The notes beneath the pieces were generated by a model that did no database searches, was not told the origin of the DNA, and saw nothing but the letters and a program-made list of their open reading frames with translations. Below, piece after piece: positions 9,246 through 18,618 of a DNA stretch of 64,000 bases; the first letter of the stretch is position 1, and each line of letters begins with the position of its first letter. Source of the DNA: UBA12077 sp963665525 (lineage in GTDB: Bacteria; Bacteroidota; Bacteroidia; Bacteroidales; UBA12077); contig OY762280.1 of assembly GCA_963665525.1 (NCBI GenBank), forward strand, positions 3,100,001-3,164,000, read 5' to 3'. The translations under genes were made by a program, and so were the position numbers.

Positions 9246-9785
9246 TTAGCTTTTTAAAGTATAAATATCTGCCAGATTTCTTCCCAAACCATCATAATCC
9301 AATCCGTAACCAACAATAAAATCATTAGGAATCTCCATTCCAATATAATCTACTTTAAAATCTTTTTGATAAGCTTCTGGTTTAAATAGGAAAGAAGCTA
9401 CTTTAATACTTGCAGGCTCGAAACTTTTTAGCTGTCCCAAGATTTGTTCAAGGGTAATTCCAGTATCAACAATATCTTCTAAAACAATTACATCGCGTCC
9501 GGTAATTGCTTCGTTAACACCAATCAATTGACGCACAGCACCTGTCGATGCGGTTCCTCGATACGATGTGAGTTTAAGGAATGTAACCTCACAAACAAAA
9601 TCGATATGTTTAAATAAATCAGCTGTAAACATAAAAGAGCCATTCAAAACACTTATAAACAAAGGCACTTCTTTATTTGCATAATCTTTATTTATTCTTT
9701 CAGCTATATCAATAACCGCTTTTTGTATTTGTTCGGCCGAAATTGAAACCTCAAATTCCTTATCTTTTAATTTTACTTGCTTCAT
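9246..9785 (-). CDS. hpt: Hypoxanthine phosphoribosyltransferase
   Basis: 179 residues. It salvages hypoxanthine (and usually guanine) to IMP/GMP using PRPP. The PRPP-binding motif is VIVLEDIVDTGITL, the flexible loop begins at LTSYRGTAS, and the base-binding end is DFIVGYGLDYDGLGRNL. It is the first gene of the minus-strand operon and is divergent from purE, so purine salvage and synthesis genes share one intergenic region. Confidence 0.94.
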   Translation of the reverse strand: MKQVKLKDKEFEVSISAEQIQKAVIDIAERINKDYANKEVPLFISVLNGSFMFTADLFKHIDFVCEVTFLKLTSYRGTASTGAVRQLIGVNEAITGRDVIVLEDIVDTGITLEQILGQLKSFEPASIKVASFLFKPEAYQKDFKVDYIGMEIPNDFIVGYGLDYDGLGRNLADIYTLKS

Positions 9786-9840
9786 TATCTTTGATTTTAT
9801 CCTTAATAATATTGATTAGGTTATCTTCAAATTATAATAT

Positions 9841-9848
9841 TAAATTTG
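9841..9848 (+). promoter_or_regulatory. -7 box for purE
   Basis: TAAATTTG is an exact TAnnTTTG match, 106 bases before the purE ATG. No well-spaced -33 TTTG is evident. Confidence 0.45.
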
Positions 9849-9954
9849 TGCAACAATTTATCTACGATAATTGTTTATAGATATTTAAATATTTGGCGAA
9901 AATACAAATTAATGATCGAAATATAATTTTTTACTCAAAAAACTTAACCAAGAA

Positions 9955-10461
9955 ATGAAAGCAAAAGTTAGTATTATTATGGGTAGTACTTCAGATCTGC
10001 CAGTCATGGAAAAAGCAGCAAAAATTTTAAATGAATTTAAAATTCCTTTTGAAATGAATGCATTATCAGCCCATCGTACTCCTGAAGAAGTAGAAAAATT
10101 TGCAAAAGGAGCAAAAAACAGAGGAGTAGAAGTAATTATTGCTGGTGCTGGGATGGCAGCTCATTTGCCTGGAGTTATTGCAGCAATGACAAGCTTGCCT
10201 GTTATTGGAGTTCCTATTAATGCTACATTAGACGGAATGGATTCTCTTTTAGCAATCGTTCAAATGCCTCCGGGAATTCCTGTTGCAACTGTTGGAATTA
10301 ATGGAGCTCAAAATGCAGGAATTTTAGCAGCTCAAATTTTAGCAGCAGGTGATGATCATCTTAAACAAGTCTTAATTGATTATAAAGAGAATCTAAAATC
10401 AAAAATAGTTAAGGCCAACGAAGATCTGGCAAAAGTCAAATTTGAATATAAAACAAATTAA
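9955..10461 (+). CDS. purE: N5-carboxyaminoimidazole ribonucleotide mutase
   Basis: 168 residues, a class I PurE. It moves the carboxyl group of N5-CAIR to give CAIR in purine synthesis. Visible motifs are MGSTSDLPVM (phosphate loop), LSAHRTPE (catalytic His), and GAGMAAHLPGVIAAMTSLPVIGVP. PurK is not adjacent. A hairpin terminator directly follows, so it seems to be transcribed alone. Confidence 0.95.
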   Translation: MKAKVSIIMGSTSDLPVMEKAAKILNEFKIPFEMNALSAHRTPEEVEKFAKGAKNRGVEVIIAGAGMAAHLPGVIAAMTSLPVIGVPINATLDGMDSLLAIVQMPPGIPVATVGINGAQNAGILAAQILAAGDDHLKQVLIDYKENLKSKIVKANEDLAKVKFEYKTN

Positions 10462-10462
10462 T

Positions 10463-10487
10463 AAAAAGGGTGCCTGTCACCCTTTTT
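10463..10487 (+). terminator. Intrinsic terminator after purE
   Basis: AAAAAGGGTG-CCTGT-CACCCTTTTT: stem with a five-base loop and a T run immediately after the purE stop. Confidence 0.9.
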
Positions 10488-10529
10488 TTATGCTTGATTT
10501 TTATCATTTCTCGCTCTTCCCTTATTCTT

Positions 10530-10537
10530 TATCTTTG
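10530..10537 (+). promoter_or_regulatory. -7 box for the M24 aminopeptidase
   Basis: TATCTTTG followed by C is an exact match to the Bacteroidota -7 element, 20 bases before the ATG, giving a very short leader. Confidence 0.5.
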
Positions 10538-10557
10538 CTTTAACAAAATCTAAAATC

Positions 10558-11631
10558 ATGGAAAGAATAAATAAACTTATCAATATTCTTAATGAAAAAG
10601 AAATTGATGGAATCCTAATAACTTCAGAAGCAAATATTACATACTTAACCGGTTTCACTGGTGATTCATCCAGATTAATTGTTTCTCCTAAAGGCTGTGC
10701 TTTTTTAACTGATGGTAGATATACAGAACAAGCACAACTGGAGTGTCATCCTGAAATTAATATTATAAAATGGTTAAACGATGAACGCTATGGAGCTAAA
10801 ACCTACAATAAGTGTATTCATGATTTTAATATCAAGAAACTAGGATTTGAAGGGAATATCACTCCATACTCAAGCTATTTATACCTTGAAAAAGAAATTC
10901 GTAGTTGTGAATTAGCATCAATGGATGATTTGGTTGAAGAATTAAGGCTGGTAAAAGATGAAAAAGAAATAAAATTCCTGGAAAAAGCTTGTGAAATATC
11001 AGATAAGGCTCTGGAATTAACAGTCCCTTTCATTAAACCCGGAGTTTCGGAAATCGAAGTTCTTGCCCGACTTGAATTCAACCTTAAAACAAATGGTGCT
11101 GATGATTTATCTTTTGAAACGATGGTTCTTTCAGGAGCTAAAACATCGCTTCTTCACGGAAAAGCTGATGATAAAAAGATTGAGAAAGGAGATTTTGTTC
11201 TTTTCGATTTTGGAGCTTTATATAAAGGATATCATGCAGACATAAGCAGGACATTTGCAGTAGGATCTATTAGCGATCAACAAAAAGAAATGTATGATAT
11301 TATTCAAAAAGCACAGGCCGAAGCTTGCAACTCAATAAAAGCCGGAGTGCATGGTACAGTTCCTGACACTGCAGTTAGAAATAATATTCCTGACAAATAT
11401 ATTGACTACTACTACCCGGGATTAGGTCATGGAGTAGGATTAGCTATACATGAAAATCCATTCATAAAAAACACTTGCGATTTTGTATATAAAGAAGGTA
11501 TGACAGTAACCATTGAACCTGGAATTTATATTCCAGGCGTTGGAGGCCTGCGAATTGAAGATACAATTGTTGTTAGAAAAGAAGGCGTTGAACTTTTAAA
11601 TAAATTCCCAAAAGACTTAATGATACTTTAA
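10558..11631 (+). CDS. Xaa-Pro aminopeptidase (M24 family)
   Basis: 357 residues. It removes an N-terminal residue that precedes proline. The N-terminal creatinase-like domain spans about 1-125, and the pita-bread catalytic domain follows. The dimetal ligands are all in place: FDFGALYKGYHADISRTF gives two Asp, GLGHGVGLAIHENP the His, TIEPGIYIPG one Glu and LRIEDTIVV the other. There is no signal peptide, so it is cytoplasmic. It stands alone between two terminators. Confidence 0.92.
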   Translation: MERINKLINILNEKEIDGILITSEANITYLTGFTGDSSRLIVSPKGCAFLTDGRYTEQAQLECHPEINIIKWLNDERYGAKTYNKCIHDFNIKKLGFEGNITPYSSYLYLEKEIRSCELASMDDLVEELRLVKDEKEIKFLEKACEISDKALELTVPFIKPGVSEIEVLARLEFNLKTNGADDLSFETMVLSGAKTSLLHGKADDKKIEKGDFVLFDFGALYKGYHADISRTFAVGSISDQQKEMYDIIQKAQAEACNSIKAGVHGTVPDTAVRNNIPDKYIDYYYPGLGHGVGLAIHENPFIKNTCDFVYKEGMTVTIEPGIYIPGVGGLRIEDTIVVRKEGVELLNKFPKDLMIL

Positions 11632-11656
11632 TTCCAAATTAAGATAGTTATATAGC

Positions 11657-11690
11657 ACATCCGAAGTTTAAATCTTTGGATGTTTTATTT
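11657..11690 (+). terminator. Intrinsic terminator after the M24 aminopeptidase
   Basis: ACATCCGAAG and CTTTGGATGT form a ten-pair stem (one G-T pair) around TTTAAAT, followed by TTTATTTTT. Confidence 0.8.
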
Positions 11691-11742
11691 TTCTTACTTC
11701 TCTAATAGTAAAACATAATTAAAGAATAACAACCACTCTTTT

Positions 11743-11919
11743 TTACACCCAAAATTCAGATTGAAAATCTTCCACAGATTCCTGAAATTGGTATTCTAAA
11801 TCGTTTAGTTCTTCAATTTCCTGATGTGTGGCATAATCTAAATGCACTTTTTCACGAATACTTTGCATCCTTTCAAAAGCTTCACTCGGGCTTATTTCTA
11901 ATAACTCTATTCTTTCCAT
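11743..11919 (-). CDS. Small acidic protein, 58 residues, unknown function
   Basis: The minus strand has ATG at 11919 and TAA at 11743, with an intact 58-codon frame. It begins MERIELLEISPSEAFERM and ends QSEFWV. The composition is protein-like: strongly acidic, predicted nearly all helical, with amphipathic spacing (EEIEELNDLEYQF type heptads). I recognise no family. It sits in an otherwise empty 480-base gap between genes on the plus strand. Coding sense is supported by normal codon choice and absence of internal stops; expression is unproven. Confidence 0.5.
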   Translation of the reverse strand: MERIELLEISPSEAFERMQSIREKVHLDYATHQEIEELNDLEYQFQESVEDFQSEFWV

Positions 11920-12113
11920 AACTATTTGTTTTTATACACTACGAAATTGATAAAGTATGTTTAAGTAAACATTTCTTTTTTGTTAATTTTATTTATCCTA
12001 TAACAAAAGATATCAACATAGTTTTTAATACTTTATATTTTTTTCATTCCATCATTCTAAAATCAAGAATTTATAGTATCTTCATATATATTATTTGAAG
12101 AAAATGATTTAAC

Positions 12114-12935
12114 ATGTATTTAATCCTTGTTTATAAAAGATTAACATTGGTTTCTTTAATCATGTTGTTCTCTTCATTTCTAGCTTTCTCAATTCATGAT
12201 AAAAGAAATGAAGAAGGCAAAGCTGCTGCAATGGCCAATGCTTCAGTTACCCTAACAGACATTTGGTCAATCTATCATAACCAGGCTGGATTGGGATATT
12301 TAGAAGACATTTCAGTTGGAGTATTTCATCAGTCAGGATATATTAAAGAACAAAACACTCAAGGACTTTCTTTCGCCCTGCCGACCAAAACAGGCACCAT
12401 CGGAGCTTCTTATTCTTACTTTGGATATTCTCAATACAACGAAATGCAAGCTGGATTAGCTTATGGTAAATCTTTTTCGAAATATTTTGCTGTCGGATTA
12501 CAATTAAACTATCTAAACACTCATATTAGTGGTGATTATGGCAATGCCAACACCGTTAATTTTGAAATCGGTATTCTTTCGCAACCTATTAACAATTTAT
12601 TTATCGGTGCTCATGTTTATAATCCTTCGCGAAGTAAAATTGAAGAAGAAAAAATCCCAACCATCTTTAATTTAGGAATTAGTTATTTATTCTCAGATAA
12701 AGTTATGCTGGCCATAGGAACTGAAAAAGATCTTGATCATGATGCTATCTTTAAAGCCGGAATAGACTACATGCTTGTTGAATATGTTTCACTGCAAGCC
12801 GGAGTTTCAACGAATCCTTCGAAATATTCATTTGGCATAGGATTTCACTACATTAACATTAATGCATACATAGGTTTTTCAAGCCATCAAACGCTTGGTT
12901 TTACTCCCTCATTTAGCATAAGCTATGGTTTCTAG
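12114..12935 (+). CDS. Outer-membrane beta-barrel protein, unknown function
   Basis: 273 residues with a signal-anchor-like N-terminus (about 8-26) followed by alternating strands ending in an aromatic residue: the final FSISYGF is a typical barrel C-terminus. The first part, NASVTLTDIWSIYHNQAGL, recalls the PorV/PorQ-FadL-like barrels of Bacteroidota, in which a conserved Asn-Pro/Gln-Ala-Gly turn follows the signal. The stop overlaps the start of the next gene by 11 bases, so the pair is translationally coupled and probably works together. Confidence 0.7.
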   Translation: MYLILVYKRLTLVSLIMLFSSFLAFSIHDKRNEEGKAAAMANASVTLTDIWSIYHNQAGLGYLEDISVGVFHQSGYIKEQNTQGLSFALPTKTGTIGASYSYFGYSQYNEMQAGLAYGKSFSKYFAVGLQLNYLNTHISGDYGNANTVNFEIGILSQPINNLFIGAHVYNPSRSKIEEEKIPTIFNLGISYLFSDKVMLAIGTEKDLDHDAIFKAGIDYMLVEYVSLQAGVSTNPSKYSFGIGFHYININAYIGFSSHQTLGFTPSFSISYGF

Positions 12936-15000
12936 TAATTATTCGAAACATATAGTATTTATCTTATTTCTGTTCTTAGCAAATTATTTATTTGCACAAG
13001 AGCCAACGAAGCTTACCATTGAAGATTTCATTGAAGATATTGCCAGCAATACAGATTCTGAAGTTGATTATACTAGCTTATACGATGATTTAAACTTTTT
13101 CTTAAATAAGCCTTTGAACCTAAATACTGCTACGAAGGATGATTTAGAGAAACTACAAATCTTAAATGATTTTCAGATTAAAAGTTTGCTGGATTATATC
13201 AAGTCCAATGATAAAATGCTTTCTGTTTATGAATTACAGCTAGTTTATGGATTTACAATGGAAGATATTCATCGTATACTTCCTTTTATTACTGTTTCAG
13301 AAACTACTGTAGAATCAAATCTTAAGTTTAAAAATATTTTGAAATATGGCAACAATCAGCTTTTTCTTCGAGGTCAAGAAATATTGGAAGAGCAAGTTGG
13401 GTATAGCTTTATCTCAGATTCTGCTTTGCTCGAAAATCCAAACTCGAGATATTTAGGTAATTCATATAAAATATATGCTAAATATAAATACAATTACAAG
13501 AATAAAGTTTACTGGGGCGTTACAGCCGAGAAAGATCCCGGGGAGGAATTTTTCGAAGGGAATAATAAAAATGGATTTGACTACTACTCTGCGCATTTAC
13601 AAATCAATGATATTGGAATCATAAAAACCATCACACTCGGCGACTACCAGGCTAAGTTTGGACAAGGACTTCTGCTTTGGTCTGATATGGCCATGAGTAA
13701 AACTCCATACGTTTTAAATGTTCGAAGAAAAGCACAGGGACTAAATAAATATTCTTCTACCAACGAAAATGTTTTTATGCGTGGCGCAGGAACCACCATA
13801 TCATACAAAAACATGGAAACTTCTGTGTTTTATTCTAAAAAACAAATTGATGCCAACATCATAGATAGCACTGATAATGTTATTTCAAGTGTTTCGTCAT
13901 TTCAAAATTCAGGCTATCATTCTATTCCTTCTGAAATTGTAGATAAAGATGCTATTGGAGAACAAATTATTGGTGCTAATATCTCGTATAATCATTCTGA
14001 TTTTAAAATTGGAGTCACAGGTTTATCATATAATTATGATGCAAAACTTACAAAAGACATCACACCAGAAAATCAATATGATTTTCGAGGAGATAAAAAC
14101 TCAAACCTCAGTGTAGATTATCAGTTTGGTTTTTGGGATTTTCGCTTTTTTGGTGAGGAAGCCATTAGTTATAATGGAGGTAAAGCCTTTTTAAACGGAA
14201 TGCTGGTCAACTTAGCTCCACAAATATCTTTATCGGCAATACACCGTTATTATCAAAGAAACTTTCAATCAAATTATGGCAATGCATTTGGTGAATTATC
14301 TTCAAATAGTAACGAATCAGGATTGTATTTTGGCATTGAAGTTCATCCATTGAAGAATTGGAAAATAACTGCCTATTACGATCATTATAAATTTCTATGG
14401 ATTAATTCAGGCGTTGATGCACCATCTAATGGATATGAATGGTTTTTCAATGTTGATTATAATCCGACAAGAAATGTTAGTATGTATTTACGAATAAAAA
14501 ACGAGGTTAAAACAATAAATCAAAATGATATTATCGGGTTAGACGAATTAACAGAACAAGAAAATCTAAAAATCAGGTTTCATATTAATTCAAAAATTAA
14601 TGATCAGTTATCGCTTAAAAACCGAATTGAAACTTCTTCTTTTCATAATGGCAATGCTAACAATTATGGTTATATGATTTATCAGGATATTTTTTATGAT
14701 TTTAAGAAGATTCCTTTATCTCTAAATATGCGATTTGCTGTATTCGATACAGATTCATATAGTGCCCGTATTTATGCTTACGAAAGCGATATTTTATATA
14801 CTTTTTCAATTCCTGCTTATTATTCAAAAGGTACAAGAACCTATTTTAACCTAAAATATTCACTTAAAAGTTTTTTGGATATATGGATTAGATATTCACA
14901 AACCTATTACTCCGATCTAGATATTATATCTTCAGAATTAAATCAAATTGATGGTAAGACAAAATCAGAGATTAAGGTTCAGATGAGATTTAAGTTTTAA
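12925..15000 (+). CDS. Helix-hairpin-helix front end fused to an outer-membrane barrel
   Basis: 691 residues. A signal peptide ends near LFAQ. Residues about 55-120 carry ComEA-type HhH text, LNKPLNLNTATKDDLEKL with a second hairpin at SVYELQLVYGFTMEDI. From about 145 to the end there are regularly alternating strands rich in Tyr/Phe, ending EIKVQMRFKF, typical of a barrel. HhH units normally bind DNA backbone, so DNA handling at the surface is possible but not shown; they can also be protein-contact units. It is the second gene of a coupled pair and ends at a hairpin. Confidence 0.72.
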   Translation: MVSSNYSKHIVFILFLFLANYLFAQEPTKLTIEDFIEDIASNTDSEVDYTSLYDDLNFFLNKPLNLNTATKDDLEKLQILNDFQIKSLLDYIKSNDKMLSVYELQLVYGFTMEDIHRILPFITVSETTVESNLKFKNILKYGNNQLFLRGQEILEEQVGYSFISDSALLENPNSRYLGNSYKIYAKYKYNYKNKVYWGVTAEKDPGEEFFEGNNKNGFDYYSAHLQINDIGIIKTITLGDYQAKFGQGLLLWSDMAMSKTPYVLNVRRKAQGLNKYSSTNENVFMRGAGTTISYKNMETSVFYSKKQIDANIIDSTDNVISSVSSFQNSGYHSIPSEIVDKDAIGEQIIGANISYNHSDFKIGVTGLSYNYDAKLTKDITPENQYDFRGDKNSNLSVDYQFGFWDFRFFGEEAISYNGGKAFLNGMLVNLAPQISLSAIHRYYQRNFQSNYGNAFGELSSNSNESGLYFGIEVHPLKNWKITAYYDHYKFLWINSGVDAPSNGYEWFFNVDYNPTRNVSMYLRIKNEVKTINQNDIIGLDELTEQENLKIRFHINSKINDQLSLKNRIETSSFHNGNANNYGYMIYQDIFYDFKKIPLSLNMRFAVFDTDSYSARIYAYESDILYTFSIPAYYSKGTRTYFNLKYSLKSFLDIWIRYSQTYYSDLDIISSELNQIDGKTKSEIKVQMRFKF

Positions 15001-15011
15001 TAGTAAACAAT

Positions 15012-15038
15012 TCAGGCAAAGTTTAATACTTTGCCTGA
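15012..15038. terminator. Hairpin between convergent genes
   Basis: TCAGGCAAAGT and ACTTTGCCTGA form a perfect 11-pair stem around TTAAT between the convergent HhH-barrel and recJ genes. The T tracts are poor on both sides, so it may be a weak terminator or an mRNA-end protector. Confidence 0.65.
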
Positions 15039-15064
15039 GCATATATCTTTATAATAAACTTTAT

Positions 15065-16804
15065 TTATTCATATATTTCTTCAACAACACTATTCACTTT
15101 AATATCTTTAATGTTCAGCTGCAAGTTCGTTTTGCCTCTAAAACTATTTTCATCAATAGCATAACAAATATCGAAGAAATCACCCGAATGAATGTATTCG
15201 TATAAATCAGCTTGTTGAAATGCAATAGCAGGGAAACTTTTAAAAGGTTCATCTTCCTGTACCAAAGAGAGTTTTAAATGTTCTTTGCTCACTCCTACAA
15301 TTCTTCCTTCGCCATTATCAGCAACTTCTTTGGTAACAAAAACAGGAGCCATATTTCCAGGACCAAAAGGTTGAAATTGCTTTAATACTCGATAAAATTT
15401 TGGAGTAATACTTGATAAATCTAATCGGGCATCAATATCAACCTGTGGGATAAGCTGTTTATCTTCAATAGTCTCACTTACGATTTTCTCAAATCGTTCA
15501 ATAAACTCAGGAACATTTTCAATTTTTAGGGTAAGTCCGGCAGCATACATATGACCACCAAAATTTTCCAACAAATCACTACAAGCCTCTATGGCTTGGT
15601 AAATATCAAAACCAACTACTGAACGAGCTGATCCTGTTGCTAAACCATTCGAAGCCGTTAAAATAACTGTTGGTCTGTAATAAGTTTCAATTAAACGCGA
15701 TGCTACAATTCCAACAACTCCCTTATTCCATTTCGAATTGTAAAGTACTGTTGTTTTCTTTTCGCCAAGTTCTTTTTCTTTTGCTAATAAACTTAACGCG
15801 TCTTTGGTAATATTTCGATCGATATTCTTACGTGCATCGTTAAAAGAATCTACACTATTAGCTGCAATTTTAGCCATTCGGGCATTGTTGGCAAGTAACA
15901 GTTCAACCGCCTTATCGGCCGATTCCATTCTACCGGCAGCATTAATCCTTGGTCCAATCTTAAAAACAATATCATCAATGGCAATGTCTTTTCCTGCCAA
16001 ACCTGATAAATTAATAATAGATTTTAATCCTTCGCGAGGATCTTTATTCAATTGAATTAATCCATAGTGTGATAAAATTCTGTTTTCGTCAGTAATAGAA
16101 ACAATATCAGATGCTATACTTACAACAACCAAATCGAGATAAGGAATTATTCTTTCAAAATCGATATTATTGGTTTGAGCATATCCCTGAATCAATTTAA
16201 ATCCAACTCCACATCCCGATAAATCTTTAAAAGGATACTCACAATCGGGGCGTTTAGGATCAAGAACTGCACAAGCATTAGGTAATTCATCACCCGGAAA
16301 GTGATGATCGCAAATAATAAAATCTATCCCGTTTTCTTTAGCGTAATTTATCTTTTCGTTAGCTTTAATACCACAATCAAGAGCAATTACCAACGTATAT
16401 TTGTGTTCTTGTGCATGTTGAATTCCCTGCAAAGAAATTCCATACCCTTCGCTATAACGATCGGGTACATAATAGCCAATATTATCGTAAAATTCTTTGA
16501 AAAAAGAATATACCAATGCAACCGATGTAGTTCCATCTACATCGTAATCGCCATAAACTAAAATGTGTTCGTTATTCTGAATTCCTTTTTCGATACGCTC
16601 AATGGCACGATCCATATCTTTCATAATAAAGGGATCGTATAAATCATCGAGTTGTGGACGAAAAAAAGCCTTGGCTTCATCGAATGTCCTAACACCTCTT
16701 TGCACTAAGAGGTTTGCCAGTACGGGTTCTATGTTTAATTCTTTTGCCAGTGTTTCATTCGCTTCCTTTCTTCCCTGCTGTTTTAGCACCCACCTTTTTT
16801 CCAT
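15065..16804 (-). CDS. recJ: Single-stranded-DNA exonuclease RecJ
   Basis: 579 residues, the usual RecJ length. It degrades ssDNA 5' to 3' in recombination and mismatch repair. The DHH-phosphoesterase motifs are visible: VYGDYDVDGTTS, ALDCG, ICDHHFPGDELPNA, and the DHHA1 motif NFGGHMYAAGLTL. A C-terminal OB domain follows. It is the third gene after lipA and lipB, 18 bases from lipB; this link of lipoate genes with recJ looks positional only. Confidence 0.95.
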   Translation of the reverse strand: MEKRWVLKQQGRKEANETLAKELNIEPVLANLLVQRGVRTFDEAKAFFRPQLDDLYDPFIMKDMDRAIERIEKGIQNNEHILVYGDYDVDGTTSVALVYSFFKEFYDNIGYYVPDRYSEGYGISLQGIQHAQEHKYTLVIALDCGIKANEKINYAKENGIDFIICDHHFPGDELPNACAVLDPKRPDCEYPFKDLSGCGVGFKLIQGYAQTNNIDFERIIPYLDLVVVSIASDIVSITDENRILSHYGLIQLNKDPREGLKSIINLSGLAGKDIAIDDIVFKIGPRINAAGRMESADKAVELLLANNARMAKIAANSVDSFNDARKNIDRNITKDALSLLAKEKELGEKKTTVLYNSKWNKGVVGIVASRLIETYYRPTVILTASNGLATGSARSVVGFDIYQAIEACSDLLENFGGHMYAAGLTLKIENVPEFIERFEKIVSETIEDKQLIPQVDIDARLDLSSITPKFYRVLKQFQPFGPGNMAPVFVTKEVADNGEGRIVGVSKEHLKLSLVQEDEPFKSFPAIAFQQADLYEYIHSGDFFDICYAIDENSFRGKTNLQLNIKDIKVNSVVEEIYE

Positions 16805-16822
16805 ATATAATTTTCATATTTT

Positions 16823-17524
16823 TTACTTTTTTAGGTTCATCCCGAATACTTGTTCCATCTTTGTTCTTAAAATATTTTTTACTTTTTCAACATCTTGCTT
16901 CGCTCCTAACTCTTTCTCCATCGATGTTACACCCTTGTCGATAAATCCGCAAGGATTAATGTGATTAAAATATTCGAGATTGGTGTTTACATTAAATGCA
17001 AATCCGTGCATTGTTATAAATCGGCTTGCTTTAACACCAATTGCACATATTTTTCTTGCTTTGTTTGTTCCTGAATCGAGCCATACTCCTGTTGCTCCTT
17101 CTAGTCTTCCCGAATCAATTCCAAACGCTTTCAATGTCAAAATAATTGACTCTTCTAAATTAGCAATATATTGCTTCACCTGCAAGTTAAATCGTTCAAG
17201 ATCGATAATTGGATACCCAACAATCTGACCCGGGCCATGATATGTGATATCTCCTCCTCTATTGGTCTTAAAATATGTAGCTTGTATCTTATTTAAAAAC
17301 TCATCATTAATCAATAAATTGTTTTGCTCTCCACTTTTACCCAAAGTATAAACATGAGGATGTTCACAGAAAATTACATTCCCTTCAATTTCCTTTTGCT
17401 CATCTTCTGGCAAATCTCTGTTTTCTGCTTTTATTTTGATATAATCCGAAAATAAACCTTCCTGGTAATCCCAGGCACTTTTATATTCAATGATTCCTAA
17501 ATCCTCAAATTTAACTTGCTTCAT
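16823..17524 (-). CDS. lipB: Octanoyl-ACP:protein N-octanoyltransferase
   Basis: 233 residues. LipB moves octanoate from ACP to the lipoyl domains, which LipA then sulfurates. The key segment NRGGDITYHGPGQIVGYPI, the catalytic Lys in KICAIGVKASR and the Cys in INPCG (forming the Cys/Lys pair) are present. It lies 11 bases after lipA in the same transcript. Confidence 0.95.
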   Translation of the reverse strand: MKQVKFEDLGIIEYKSAWDYQEGLFSDYIKIKAENRDLPEDEQKEIEGNVIFCEHPHVYTLGKSGEQNNLLINDEFLNKIQATYFKTNRGGDITYHGPGQIVGYPIIDLERFNLQVKQYIANLEESIILTLKAFGIDSGRLEGATGVWLDSGTNKARKICAIGVKASRFITMHGFAFNVNTNLEYFNHINPCGFIDKGVTSMEKELGAKQDVEKVKNILRTKMEQVFGMNLKK

Positions 17525-17535
17525 CCTTCAAAACT

Positions 17536-18402
17536 TTAGTGATTGCAAACATGTTTTTCTGCTTGATATGATGATCGAACCAATGGGCTGCTTTCCACAA
17601 ATTCAAATCCTTTTTCAAGACCAATAATCTTATATTCTTCGAATTGTTCTGGACTTACATATTCCTCAACCGGCATGTGACTCTTAGTAGGTGCAAGATA
17701 CTGACCAATAGTCATTACTTGACAACCAACTGCTAAAAGATCATCCATGGTTTGAAGAATCTCTTCTTTCGTTTCTCCTAAACCCAACATGATACCTGAC
17801 TTTGCTACAACACCCGAATCAGCAATTTGTTTTAAAACCTCTAAACTTCTTCGGTATTTTGCACGACTTCTGATTTGAGGAGTTAATCTCTCAACCGTTT
17901 CCAGATTATGGGAAATGACTTCAGGCTTTGCTTCAATAACTTTATCGATACATTCCTTTACATTGTCAAAATCAGGGATTAAAGTTTCGATAGTAGTTTC
18001 AGGATTAACTTCTTTAATTTTTCGTATGGTTTCAGCCCAAAAGGCTGCTCCGCCATCATCTAAATCATCACGATCGACCGAAGTAATAACACAATGTTTC
18101 ACACCCATTAATTTTACCGACTCAGCAAGCCTTTCGGGTTCTTCCCAATCAACAGGCAATGGTTTGCCTGTTTTTACACCACAAAACTTACACGACCGAG
18201 TGCAAATTTCCCCTAAAATCATAAACGTAGCAGTACCTCTATTCCAACATTCTCCAATGTTTGGACAATTACCACTTGTACAAATTGTATTTAGATTATG
18301 CTTTTTTACTGTATTTTTTACTTTTGAGTACGATTCACCTTTGGGCATCTGCATCTTCATCCATCGAGGTAATCGCCTGGTGTTTTTGTTTCCTGATTCC
18401 AT
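17536..18402 (-). CDS. lipA: Lipoyl synthase
   Basis: 288 residues from the chosen start. LipA is a radical SAM enzyme that inserts two sulfurs into protein-bound octanoate. The auxiliary cluster motif CTSGNCPNIGECW (Cx4Cx5C), the radical SAM motif CTRSCKFC (Cx3Cx2C) and the C-terminal RSSY serine ligand are all present. A longer frame exists to 18423, but AAGGAGG lies 7 bases before the ATG at 18402 and would be inside that extension, so I take 18402. It is followed by lipB and recJ. Confidence 0.95.
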   Translation of the reverse strand: MESGNKNTRRLPRWMKMQMPKGESYSKVKNTVKKHNLNTICTSGNCPNIGECWNRGTATFMILGEICTRSCKFCGVKTGKPLPVDWEEPERLAESVKLMGVKHCVITSVDRDDLDDGGAAFWAETIRKIKEVNPETTIETLIPDFDNVKECIDKVIEAKPEVISHNLETVERLTPQIRSRAKYRRSLEVLKQIADSGVVAKSGIMLGLGETKEEILQTMDDLLAVGCQVMTIGQYLAPTKSHMPVEEYVSPEQFEEYKIIGLEKGFEFVESSPLVRSSYQAEKHVCNH

Positions 18403-18408
18403 TTTCCC

Positions 18409-18415
18409 CTCCTTG
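18409..18415 (-). promoter_or_regulatory. Strong Shine-Dalgarno site deciding the lipA start
   Basis: On the minus strand AAGGAGG stands 6-7 bases ahead of ATGGAATCAGG. Such strong sites are uncommon in this window and this one selects the inner ATG. Confidence 0.75.
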
Positions 18416-18579
18416 AAAATCAATTATCCTGCAAAATTAAATTATTCTAAATAAAAACAGCTAGTATTTAGAGGAATATATAAAAATAAAATCATGAAGT
18501 TTGATTACTAGAATGATAGGTTTTATAAATTATTTAAAGGCAATTAACTTGGTTTCAAGATTATTTAATGATTTAGTTT

Positions 18580-18587
18580 TATCTTTG
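18580..18587 (+). promoter_or_regulatory. -7 box for lysS
   Basis: TATCTTTG, an exact -7 match, 31 bases before the lysS ATG. No TTTG with the usual 19-21-base spacing is seen. Confidence 0.5.
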
Positions 18588-18618
18588 TACGGTTTTTATA
18601 AAAATTAAAGTAATTTGT

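Noticed and set aside
6059..18402. lplA together with lipA/lipB as a redundancy anomaly
   Set aside because: Having both salvage and synthesis of lipoate is common, so it is context and not a finding.
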